Shown: piece after piece, positions 22,468 to 33,627 of the stretch
How the letters are laid out: each line of letters opens with the position of its first letter
How positions within the stretch are numbered: position 1 is the stretch's first letter
NCBI GenBank assembly: GCA_033439265.1
Contig: JAVTVX010000019.1
Span: 21,726,039 to 21,790,038, forward strand
Direction: 5' to 3'
Origin: Dillenia suffruticosa
Lineage: Eukaryota; Streptophyta; Magnoliopsida; Dilleniales; Dilleniaceae
Length of the DNA stretch: 64,000 nt
Made by a program: the position numbers and the translations under genes
The notes under the pieces: generated by a model
Database searches by the model: none
The model's input: the letters and a program-made list of their open reading frames with translations, nothing else
What the model was told of the DNA's origin: nothing

Positions 22468-25400
22468 TTATGTCCTCCACAACTTTGAACCCATCAATTC
22501 TCGATCTGCTGCAGACCCTTGGTTTGCAACCTTTTGAATGCGAGAGGAGAACGCTTCAGCCTGATAATATAAATGGAACTCAGTAAACTAGCAATAGAAA
22601 GTACTTGAGATGACCAAGATGGAAATGCAACTTGTTCAGCAGATTCCACACTTGTAACAAGGCTTGAAAGCCTTGGGAAAACACGGAAGCATGAACAACA
22701 TGGGAGCTTTCAACTTCAGAGAAGTTGAAATGACCAAGACTAATAATGAATTCAGAATATGTACTTTGTGCAGTGCTTGAACAACAACCTAAATGCTGTA
22801 CAAATACAAAATTATCTATCATGCGATATATTGCCTCTTGATTCCATAACTATTTGAGTTGATGGAAAAATAAATAAATAAATAAAAGACCACCCAAGAT
22901 ACAAACCTTTTCGTCAATCCACATTAAGGAACTTAGTTGATTGTTCAGTATCCGAACAACAGCATCCCAAGGAGTCATCCCATCAATTATATTTAGCTCT
23001 CCACCCTGAATAAAGAATAGATAAGTAAAAAATCATAAGGGAAAGAGCCAAGGGAAGAAGTGAAACTCTTCAACTTGAAGGTTTTACCTGGTTGGAATTA
23101 AGAGTCTGTATAATTGATTTAATCTGCTCTGCCATCTGCTCTATTTCCCTTTCTAGGAATTCAGCCTGCTCATACCTGATATCCTCCCAAAGAGGATAAT
23201 GAAAAATGATTCCAATAGATATCATCAATACACAACACTTATATGGAGACAAACTTGGAAGAAATCAAGAAAGCGGAAGGAAGGAATACAGCCAACTTTG
23301 ACTCTCAGTTATAGCACTTCTCTGATAAATGAGAAGTGTGCAAGTGCGTGATTGTACCAGAACATTGCCAAGAATGTTGCAGGTAATTTCCTCAGAAACC
23401 AGAGAAATGGTATGTCAGAACCAATTTCACTCATTGTGATAAATGCAAGAATTGAAGATCTTAACCAACTGTATAAACCAGTATTGGCCCAACTACACTT
23501 CAGTTATACCTCGAAGATTAAAAGTGAAATAGCTCAACAATGGATAGCAATGAAGACAATGCTATATGTAAATGCAGGAAGGTACTTTGTCATATTTGAA
23601 CTACAGAGATAGCAGATTTCAAGCCAAATCACAGAGGCAAAGTTTCCAAAGAAACAACTCCAAAAGACCCAAACATGCAGTGGCACTCCATCAATAGCCC
23701 GTCACCCAGTGAAGAATAGGAAAAACTAAATATTTATATGTAAGATGATATGGAAAGGCCGCCCATCCCCAATCAGCCAAATCTACAAGCTTGAGTGATA
23801 ATGCATATTATGATCAATAGATATCATGTTGCTGCAAAAACTTACATTGCATCTCTGGTGGAGGCAACTTCATCATCAAGAAGTAGTCCGCGTTCATCCT
23901 TGTAAATACGCTCAGCCTCTTCTTCTACACTCTGTAAAGCTTTGTCCACCTAATATCAACATTTGAATTTGATCAATCAAGTATAAAAGCAGAAATTTTA
24001 CATAAAATTCAAAATGCCGGTTCCCCACAAAACCCCCAAAAAAAATGAAATAATCCAGAAGATATAATCAGAACTCAACGATTTGAGTGTGTGTCATTTC
24101 ATACAACCAGACACTAAATAAATATAAAATAAGGGGTGCAGTACATCATGGTAGCAACTGTAATACGGCGCCATTCAAGCCTGAAAACACAGACAGTCTG
24201 CCAAATAGAAACATGCATGAAGTGAAGAACAATAAACACCAAGAGAATTGTGCCTGAAAGTAGCAGGCACCAAACAATGATAAAACCATGATTAACCTTG
24301 AAGAAAAGTCTCTGTTTGCATAGACAAAAAGCCTAAAAACGTACTTATCCTAGCCCTACTTTTTTAAGAAGTTAAGACTGATCAACTAGTATGTTGATAT
24401 GGACCAAACCAACGAAAAGGCGATAAAAGAATAATAGCGTACTTCCTGTTGATGAGTTTCAATCAACTCTAACTGCCGCTCCAACTTAGATTGGGTCTCC
24501 ACTACTTTTGCCACCTCAATCTACAAACAAATTAAGAACGATTAAACTAAAACTTAACCTAGAAGGAGGTTTCATAGATGTTATAGAATAAATAAAAATA
24601 GAAACAAGATCAAATCAGGCTTATAAACCTAACTTCATCAAAAGCTGCAAAACACTGATCATAAACTCAATAAAAGTGAATATGAAAATAATCAGGAATG
24701 AGAAAAACACCAATCCAAATTCATCGTACTGCAGAATCCTGTTATTGAAAACTCTGGACGAGGTTTTGTTAAGGTAACATATGTGATATGACATTATAAG
24801 CAAAGTGCAGAGGCTATCTAACTTTATTCACAGAGAACAGCGCCAGTCAAGGGAAAAAAATGCAATACACTGGCAGATGTATCAGTACGTTTTCCATAAT
24901 GTTACTTAAATTTGAAATGAATCACCTCAAGTTTAAGAAGGACATCACGATTTTGCAAAATTCTCTTGTCCCACTCAGCAATTGCATTAGCCTGCTTTCG
25001 GAATTTCCCAGTTCGCTCTTGTAACTCTGTGTTCCACTCCTTAATGATCTTTATCAGAAAATGAAAATGTATTAAAGGACAAGAAGTTGGTGAAAGAAAT
25101 TTAACCAAAACTAAGGATAGTTCTTCATCAAATGAACAAGCCACTTGAAAGGCAATGAACAAGCCATTTGAAAGGAACTCGAAGCATATCCAATGAATGT
25201 GAGAAACATAAATGTTAGGAAGAACTCAATAAGCATGCATAATGAAGCACAAAGAAAATGAAGTTGCTATTAAAGATTGCCAAGACTGACATTAAAAAAT
25301 TAAATAAGCCAACCATGTCTAGAGGGGAAAAGCTGCAAATACCTCCTCAACAGTCTTTCCTGCGATCTCAGATGGTAATTTTGGCAATGCTGCAGCAGCT

Positions 25401-28400
25401 GTTGATGCAGCCCTATATATAACAGAAGGCCAGAAGATGTCAATGTCTCATAGCATCAAAGAACTGTTCACCATAGCATGTTAAGATTGATAATGGTAAC
25501 ATCTTATTTTAGGCATTTCACAAAGACGTGTTAAAAAGATTATGAATTTATCGTACAAAACATCTCATTTCATCTTGAAATCTATAACTTCGGATCAGAT
25601 AGTGGCTCCCCATCTCTCACTCATAATTGGCATTTAGTATACAAATCTTTTTGAGGGCATACACATGTATAATAGATATCCTGGCAATAACAGCTAGTTA
25701 CTTATCCTTTAAAAAAGAAACATAACATCATCATTTCCAAATTAAAGATTAAGTATACAAACCCGCCACTAGAAGCTACAACAAGCGCAGCTGATGTTTG
25801 AGCTGCAGTGCTGGCGGTAACAGAAGCTGTTGCGGGTGTGGAAGCTGAAGTAGAAACACCTAGAAAAAGAATAGAATAATACACATGAAATCTTCCTTTA
25901 AATATAATTATATTGGAAAAGAATTATAATAAGACCAGAACTTTGGCAACGAGGGGAAGCAAGAAAAAAGCTGATTTAATCAGATCAATTCCTACTAGAA
26001 AAAATTTTTGGCAGGCGATGCTACTCACTAAATATAATATTAATTGTGTTAAAATTGCAAAGACGATGTGAAGTAAGTTGATAGGTAATTGTTTCTTACA
26101 TTAATCACTACTGTCCAATCATGCTATTACATCTAAGATGCGGTTCCCAGTACAGCCACCATTCTATAACAATGGCAGGCAAAGAGTAGTAAACACAATT
26201 GAGATACAACAGCAAACCCACAAGTAAAGATATGGGATCTTTCCAGTGATTACAGCCACATAAATAATGTAGATAGTGAATGCACCACCAACTCAGTGTG
26301 CAGGTGGTAGGTGCTTTTAGTAGCTTATGACTCTAATTTCTGCAGTCAGGACAGCCTCAATACCACACCGGCTAGAAGAGTGTCAGCTATGGGGGTTCTA
26401 CCATTAATTTAGATCCTAGGTACCGGCAGTTAAGAAAGTCAACTAAAAACATGGGATCATTCCAGTGATTACAGCCACATATATAATGTAAATAGTAAAT
26501 GCACACCGACATACTGTGTATATTATACAATACAGATTAATAGGCAGTAGTGTTTTTGGTAGTATATGGCTCTCTAATTTTCTGCAGTCAGGATAGCCTC
26601 AATGTCACACCCAGCTAGAAGGGTGTCAATTATAGGGGATCTACCATTCTCTTAGGTCCTAGGTACTGGAGTTAAGAAAGTCTAGCTTCAAAGGTTGCCA
26701 TTTCAACCCGGAGAAACAGACCATTTAGCATGCACAACTATAGCCTCTACATCCATATTACATCTGCATTTTCCCTCCCCCCTCCATTCTCCAAACGACA
26801 TCGTCAAACTTAATCTCGTCACTGCTCATACCAAAGGCAACCAGAGAGACATAGTGGAATGCCAGTGACATGTTCCTTTAGGGTATCCAGAGAAACTATA
26901 GACCAATTTAAACACCGGCCATTCCTCCAATGCCTCTATCATCAACAACGAGACCAGATCACTACCACCCCAAGTCAAGCATCAACCACTCAAATTCCCT
27001 AGTGAACTAAGTCAACATTGGCATTATGAATTCAAGAACTAGTGCTCTTATATTATTACTCTGCATTAACCCCGCAAGTTTTGGTTCAATTCTTCATGAA
27101 ATGATAACTGAATTTAAAACTTATGCAAATCCAAAAAAAAAAAAATTAACAAGCTCACCAAACACAGGAGTAGCAGCAGTTGACTGTGCTTGTGACGACG
27201 AAGATGTAGTCACACCAAAAAGGGGAGTGGTGGTGGTGGTGGTAGTAGCAGCAGACTGTGCTTGCGAGGATGAAGTAAAAGCTGCACCAAATAGAGGAGT
27301 TGTAGAAGAACTAGTAGTGGACTGCGCCTGCCCAAATACTGGAGTTGTGTTAGTCAACGTCGACTTTGAGGATGAAGCAGAAGCTGTAGCAAAGAGAGAA
27401 GTAACGGTACTTGTCTGTGTTTGGGACGCGGACGCTGAAGCTACTTTCGTAGACAGAGAAAAACTCGGAAATGAAGCCACAGTCCCCGAAGAAGCAGAAC
27501 TAGCAGTCACACCAAAACTTGGTGCAGTTGCTGCAGAGCCAAAACTGGATGCCGGAGTAGATGGGGCAGCAGCAGCGGAGGATGAAGAAGATGAAGTTGT
27601 TTGGGACGCAGACGCTGAAGCTCCTTTCGTAGACGGAGAGAAACTCGGAAATAAAGCCACAGTCCCTGAAGAAGCAGAACTAGCAGTCACACCAAAACTT
27701 GGTGCAGCTGCTGCGTTGCCAAAACTGAATGCCGGAGTAGATGGGGCAACTGAGGATGAAGATGAAGTTGAAACTGTGGCCGCCGGAGTTGAACCTACAG
27801 TTGTTGTGCCAGTAGAAAACAGAGGTGCAGTCGATGTTCCGAAACCCGAAAATGCTTGTTTGGAAGCTGCAACAGGAGTGGTTGAGACTATAGTGACAGA
27901 AGGCACACTAGCAGAAGAAGAAGCTGCATTGCTGAAACCACCGAAAGTAGATTGAAATGACGAAGAAGACGATAGTGTTCCGAACGAAAAACTCGGAGAA
28001 GATGAAGACTCAGAAGTCTCGGAAGAAGAAGTTGAAGTGGTCGCAGTCTTCCCAAAAGGCGGAATTGAAAATGCCCGCGTAGAAGAAGCCGAGTGAGAAC
28101 TTGATCCAAAGATAGTGGTTGATGGAGCTGAAAAGCCCGAAAACGGAGTCGGAGTCGAAGTCGAAGTCGAAGTCGAAGTCGAAGCCCAAGCCGAAGAAGC
28201 TGCCGCCGTAGGAGCAGAAGCTGAAGAGGAAGATGAGCCGAACAATGGAGATGAAGAAGATGCGCCGGACAGAGAGGATGCGGATCCAGATGACCCGGAT
28301 CCGAACCCGAAAGAGAGAAATGGGGCCGATGACGAAGAAGAAGACGTAGACGAGGAAAAACCGAAACCGAAACCGGAGGAGGGAACAGAGGCAAAAGATG

Positions 28401-28665
28401 AGGAAGAGGAAGAAGAACTAGGGTTAGATAAGGAAAGGGCGGAGGATAAAAAAGGTGAAGAAGATGGGGTTGAGACAAAAGAGAGAGGGTTTGAAGAAGT
28501 TAAAGACAAAACAGAGGAAGAAGAAAAGGAGGACGAGGAATTAGGGTTTGAAAAAGAGAAAGGTGTTGAAGAAGATTGAGATGAAGAGGAGAATCCAAAA
28601 AGAGGGGTTGAAGATGAAGATGTTGATGATGATGATGATGGGTTGATGGACAAGCCGAAGCCTGA

Positions 28666-28668
<3 letters not shown>
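22468..28668 (-). CDS. NUP62: Nuclear pore complex protein NUP62, 9 exons, complete
   Basis: Central-channel FG nucleoporin that forms the NUP62-NUP54-NUP58 complex and lines the transport barrier. Minus-strand exons: 28668-27159, 25859-25763, 25412-25343, 25048-24926, 24520-24443, 23949-23846, 23175-23088, 23005-22907 and 22560-22468. All phases join, giving 753 aa; the Arabidopsis protein is of similar length. Exon 1 (residues 1-503) is Ser/Thr-rich with many FG, GFG and PLFG motifs. It contains a 60-codon in-frame duplication (27421-27600 and 27601-27780). Exons 3-9 encode the Nsp1_C coiled coil: EIAGKTVEEIIKEWNTELQE, AEWDKRILQNRDVLLKLE, MTPWDAVVRILNNQLSSLMW. The last exon holds the conserved end AEAFSSRIQK...ADRELMGSKLW. 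The start codon is preceded directly by a 50-bp GA tract. Intron 1 (1.3 kb) has its own tandem duplication. Confidence 0.94.
26231..26685 (+). repeat. Tandem duplication in NUP62 intron 1, period about 219 bp
   Basis: GGGATCTTTCCAGTGATTAC at 26234 and GGGATCATTCCAGTGATTAC at 26453 begin two diverged units that both end near GTTAAGAAAGTC. The same pair is present at 38494 and 38715 in copy 2, so this tandem event predates the gene duplication. Confidence 0.85.
27421..27780 (-). repeat. In-frame 180-bp tandem duplication in the FG domain
   Basis: TTGGGACGC(G/A)GACGCTGAAG begins at 27421 and again at 27601, exactly 180 bases (60 codons) apart, with high identity through the AGAACTAGCAGTCACACC segment. 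It doubles a Ser/Ala-rich FG block. Both units are absent from copy 2. Confidence 0.85.

Positions 28669-28718
<50 letters not shown>
28669..28718 (-). repeat. (GA)25 tract touching the NUP62 start codon
   Basis: Fifty bases of TC on the plus strand, that is GA on the coding strand, end exactly at the ATG. They form the whole proximal 5' leader. The corresponding place in copy 2 has 'TTTTGATTG' and then only about eight CT units. Confidence 0.9.
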
Positions 28719-28722
<4 letters not shown>

Positions 28723-30500
28723 AATTGGGGTGAGATGAGAGGACTCGGAATCGCGTGAAGGCTTTGCTTTCGAAAATTGACAGGGTTTAAGGTGGCGCTT
28801 GTTTTTCCGCTACTCGGGTCGATTAATTGAATCGGAGTTTGTTTCGGGCTGAACCGCTGTTGTGAAGAGGAGATGGCCGGGGAAGAAGACCTAGGAAAAC
28901 AATAAAAAGGTTGTGACGACATTATTTTTTATTTTATTATTACCACAGATAAAAAAAAAAAAATCATTTTTTATTTTTTATTTTTTATTTTTTATTTTTA
29001 TATGTGAAATTTTTACAGATCATCTCTAGAGCTTTTTACATATTATCTTTAAACTGGTGCGGAGAGAATAATGAAGAGAGTGAGTGGGCAAAATTTACGA
29101 AGGGCAGAATGCTATGAAGAGGGTAATTTGATAAATATATCGATTTTCAAAAATAATTTATCAATCAGAAAAAATTTAAAATAAAAGCAAACTACAGAGA
29201 TTTTTAATAATTTATCATATTCTTTATATTAATATACTGTTCCGATAGTATTATCTAGAAAATAAAATATTAAATTAAAGTAGGTAACTGTGTTGTTAAA
29301 ATTGTATGGAATAAAATCTTGAAAAAAATAATTTAATTTTCTAATAATTAATAGATTATAAAGAAACGATAACACATTTCCAATAATATGCCCACAAATT
29401 CTAAAATAGTTTTGACAAGGGATAAATGGTTTATAATAAGTAAAATAATACACATGTGAAATGATTTTATAATTCCACAATAATAATGAAAAATTCTAAC
29501 TTTTGAAGAAGGTTATCTTTTGAGATTAATTGGGACTAACCTTATCTTAATTATATCTTATAGTACCTGATTCAATGGCCTATTATCATAAGATCAAAAC
29601 TACCTGAACCCATTAGACCATATCGCCCATAAGCGACTAAACATACTGGTTGTCTTTTAGTTGAGTGCTATCCTGATCCGACATTTCTTTCGACCCTCTT
29701 GGTCTTATTCTCTTGAGAAGCCAGATATATTTGACCTCTCGATCATCCCAACTCTCAGTACCCAAACTTCTTAGTTATCCCCACTCTTCAGTATATGTGT
29801 TCTATTAATACAAACATAATTCATTCCATTACGTGATAAATACAATTAGAAACCATCCATCAAGGAAGTAAATCTCTAATAAATTTAAATTTTTCTTAAA
29901 CAAATATAAATATTCCATATTCCTGAAAAAATCTCTCTCAACAAGAAAATATATCTCAGTAATCACTCCCGATAAGTCAGGAAATCTCCGTAACAACTTG
30001 AATTTTCCTTAACCGACCAAATTCTAAATCTTTTCGAGATCTTTGACTATAGTTCATATAATTTCAGAAGATTTTCAACAATTTCTATAAGAAAACTAAT
30101 GTTTCTACACCGCTAATCACATACGACAATTACTATATATACATGTTATATATATTCAGCATAAAAAACCAACGAGATACGTTTTCAAAAACTCTATACT
30201 TATCGCATAGAGACACACATAAGGTTACCTCATAGATTTTCTTAGTCTGTTTTTATTCTTTCAAAACTGCTCTTTCTAACTTGAATGTCAAAACCTCCCT
30301 TGTCGGAGCGCCTTCCAACGGTATTTGTACATCACATCATTCACGAAAACCCCGAAGATTCCTTATCACTTCGGTTCCACACATAAGTCAGTGGAGCAAG
30401 CATCTGTAGAGCAGACCTACATCCATCAAATTGGTGCCATCTTTAGGAAACAGACTAATTTTTTAACCAGCATATTTAAACTCTATTCATTATTTCAATT
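28719..30500. other. AT-rich intergenic region, possible LTR remnant near its end
   Basis: No gene is seen. From about 30130 there is a TATATATA-rich stretch. At 30431 TTGGTGCCATCTTTAGGAAA resembles the primer-binding region that follows the 5' LTR in many plant Ty3-gypsy elements (usually TTGGCGCCGTCTGTGGGAA). Part of 29500-30425 may therefore be a decayed 5' LTR, but its start was not found. Confidence 0.35.
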
Positions 30501-32590
30501 GCCATGCCACCCGAAAGAAGGAACGAAAACACCTCAAAGATCATGTTTACTACATGAGGACAAATGTCCAATCCCGCAAATATTCCTCCCGAAAATCAGC
30601 CAGAGATTCTGGTTATCCACCCCAACATCAAATAGAAATGCTTCCCCAAGAAGTTCTTCATTTGCTGCTACACAATTCTAGGACCAACTGATTCCACCTA
30701 TTGCCCCAGCCTCTCTTGAGAAAATCCACCATTCAATAATGGAAAAACTCGAATCGAAGATGCAAAAGATGACTAAGAGGTTAAAGAAGCTTAATCATGC
30801 TCGACGATAAGAAGGATCGTCCTCTCCCTAGATATCAAAGCAATCATGCATGCGCAAACTCCAACCCCGAAGGCAACGAGAGCACTTAGTCACCTCCTAG
30901 CACGATCCATACAATTTGAGAAAACAAGTCAAGAATCTCATGACCGTCAAATTGAAGTGTGCTAGTGTAGGCAAAGAAGATGTCACCCATTATGTAGCTG
31001 GTCTTTCTCCTTTTGATCTCAAAGTTTTCACTGAGCCCATGCCACAAGATATGCTTCTCCCTCCTATGAAAAGGTATGACGGTACTACTGACCCTTGAGA
31101 CCACACAACCACTTCATGATAGTTATGATCTCAAGAGACATGTCAAATGCTACCAAATGCAAGTACCTCCATACGACCTTAAAGGGTAACACTCTAACCT
31201 GATTCAATTTACTCCCTCCATTTAGCATCAAGAATTTTTCCTAATTCCGACAACAGTTCGAAACACATTTTGTGATCAATTGAGAGATCAAGAGAAAATT
31301 TACCTCCCTCCTATCCTTGCGACAAAGAGAAGACAATTTTTAGATAAGTTCAAGAACAAGATGATAAAGGTCTCTGGTCTAAATCACTCCATTTTGCTTG
31401 CAGTACTACTCAGTGGTTTGTAGCCTTTAGGAATAAAGACCTTTATAATAAAGAATCCTCCATCCACTATTCAAAAATTCTATATTTGAGTAGAAAAATA
31501 CATCGCAATTGAGAAAACTGAGACATTCAATAAATGTCAAAACAGAGTAGGGAAAAACGAACGCAATCACTCGCCTCATCAATCATCACCAAAGAGGAGC
31601 TGATTGGGACATCCTCCTCATTTGAAGTTTACTAGCTACACTTCTCTAAATGACACTCTAGCCAAATCCTATTGTAGATCGGAACAAACCCTACATTAGA
31701 GGCCCCCCTTGCCCTCAGGGGATGACTCGAAAAAGGATGAGTCCTGATACTATCACTTCCATAGAGACTACAGTCATCTAATAGATGAATGTAGAAAGTA
31801 AAGGCGATCTTGAAGTCTTGGTTCGAGATAGCAAACTCCAAAGGTTCTTAAGTATAGAATAAGAGAACAACCCTCCTCGAAGTCCACATGTAGTGGCACA
31901 AGCAAATGAGCCAAATGAGATACCACTCTCGGGAGTTGGGTGAACACCCCTCTTTAGCATCTCCCTCTTCTGGAGAGGCCTCTCCTACCCTGAACTCAAT
32001 AGCCTGAATGGATACTCAACAAGGTCAAACTGAACGAACACTCGCACCAATCTTCCAGAAGGTTGAGGCACCTGCTTCTAAAGAAATTCTCACAACCCGC
32101 ATCAAGAAAGGATAGAAAAAGAAAAGATCTACGATGGGCTTTGATAACAATGATCTAACAGAGACTGATCCAAACCGCCATGACTGTTGGTCATTACAAC
32201 CAAGATAGGCCGGTAAAAAGTAAGGAGGATCCTTATCGACCAGGGGGAGGCTACGATCTCCTTTACTGAGATATAGTCCAGCGGATGAGCTTCGATTGCA
32301 CATATCTTCAGCCTCATGTTGGACCTATAAAGGGACTCCCGGGTGAGTGGCTCTACCTCGAGAGTACTATCCCTCTTTCTATCACTCTCGAAACACCACC
32401 TAATTTTGCAACTACTATGGTGACGTTCAATGTGATCAAACTATAGTTAGCCTACAATGCCATCCTGGGATGCCTCGACCTAAATGCCTTAGAAGCATTA
32501 CCGAGTGCCAATCAAATGAAAGTCAAATTCAAAACACCTCTCAGAATCAGGATGCTTCCATGTGACCCCAAGTCATCCATTGTTCCAGTC
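30501..32590 (+). mobile_element. Degenerate Ty3-gypsy retrotransposon (gag and protease remnants)
   Basis: Many stops and frameshifts break this former polyprotein, but its order can be followed. A possible gag start is MPPERRNEN (about 30504). Gag capsid-like blocks include KRYDGTTDP (about 31071), TTLKG and a later YYHFHRDYSHLIDECRK (about 31740). The protease C-terminal pattern LAYNAILGCLDLNALEALPS lies at about 32449-32508. Reverse transcriptase, RNase H and integrase were not found, so this is a 5' fragment or an internally deleted element. It lies between the two NUP62 copies, on the opposite strand to them. Confidence 0.75.
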
Positions 32591-33627
32591 TAGTAATCTC
32601 TACCTATTATATACTATCATTTTGTTCATAACTCAAATTGAATAAGTTAATTCAAGAATTTCATAGTTACTCTTGCAATAGTATTTTCATTTCTTATGTT
32701 TTTCACTGTCTTCTCATAATATCATGATTGTAACCGACGCACGCAGCTGAGAATAGCTTGCAGCCCAACCGAGTATACACGGTCCGCTGTCTCGGCACAA
32801 TACTTTCAAACTCTCTCAATGCAATGTCTTCAAACTCTCTCAGTGCAATGTCTTCAAACTCTCTCAATGCAATGCCTTCAAACTCTCTCTTGGTCAACAT
32901 CAACAAACACTCTTGGCACAATGCTTTCGAACTCTCTCCTCGCGCAGCGCCAACAAACACTCTCTCAATGCGATGCCTTTGAACTCCTTTGGCATAGAGC
33001 CAATGAGCACTTTATCGATGCAACACCCGGTGCACTACATACATGCTTTCAAGGTGCAATGCCTTTACAATGCCTCGACACATTGCCTCTCTGTATAATA
33101 CCAAAAACATGCTCCAACTACAACACCTCCATATAGCTCTACACAACATGGTTTAAAACACGATATGAGCCTTACGCCCCCTTAACAACGGATATGGCTT
33201 CATACAACCCCTTTTTAACAAGATTCAAGTTTACACGCCACAACGAACGAGACTACAAGGCAGCAAAATTGCAAGATTTCACTTAGCGTCGGCCTTTATA
33301 GGATCCTAAACCAACCTTCATAACTCCTTTTTGGGATATCATCTCGACACTCCATTCAAGGTTCACTCAACCTTGCTCATAGTTAATAACACATTTCTCA
33401 TACTTTCTCAATATTACATCTGTTACATTACCAATTATTATTACCAATTCATTCACATTCATGAGGGGTGCCTACTATGTTCATACCTCACCACTCTCGC
33501 CCAACAAAGGGGATAATCAAGTAGCAAAACAACATCACGGCAATGTAAAAGCCATAAATGAAAAATAGCCATGAAAGTTTCTCTCATTAAGATGCGTAGA
33601 TTACACAGAAGCAATGGCTATAACAAA
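32591..33627. other. Non-coding DNA between gypsy remnant and chimeric gene
   Basis: Apart from the 24-bp minisatellite at 32798-32893 and looser repeats of its AACTCTCT motif up to about 33010, no gene or element was recognised. It may hold the decayed 3' end of the retrotransposon. Confidence 0.4.
32798..32893 (+). repeat. 24-bp minisatellite, four units
   Basis: Four consecutive 24-base units share CAATG(T/C)CTTCAAACTCTCTC with one or a few changes; the first reads CAATACTTTC. Degenerate copies follow to about 33010. Confidence 0.9.

Larger units (their letters stand above)
22468..28668 (-). repeat. Segmental duplication, copy 1 (NUP62 locus)
   Basis: Exons and introns from the intron 8 acceptor (about 22561) to the start codon (28668) align along their whole length with 34622-40268. 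The match includes non-coding intron sequence and shared simple insertions, with small substitutions and indels. The last exon (22468-22560) has no counterpart in copy 2. Confidence 0.9.

Noticed and set aside
27026-27955. Long plus-strand open frame of 309 codons, Ala/Val/Glu-rich
   Set aside because: It is the antisense of the NUP62 FG exon. Ser/Ala codons read backwards rarely give stops, and the composition is that of an antisense shadow.
27888-28478. Leu/Pro-rich minus-strand frame inside NUP62 exon 1
   Set aside because: A +1 frame of the Ser-rich exon; no motif and no splice context.
28115-28579. Glu/Asp-rich plus-strand frame, resembling an acidic chaperone
   Set aside because: Antisense of the Ser-rich start of NUP62 exon 1 (TCT/TCC read as AGA/GGA/GAA). 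The same shadow appears at 39589-39939 against copy 2.
32758-33136. Repeat protein-like frames (NAMSSNSLS units)
   Set aside because: Translation of the 24-bp minisatellite in two frames; no start context and no downstream domain.
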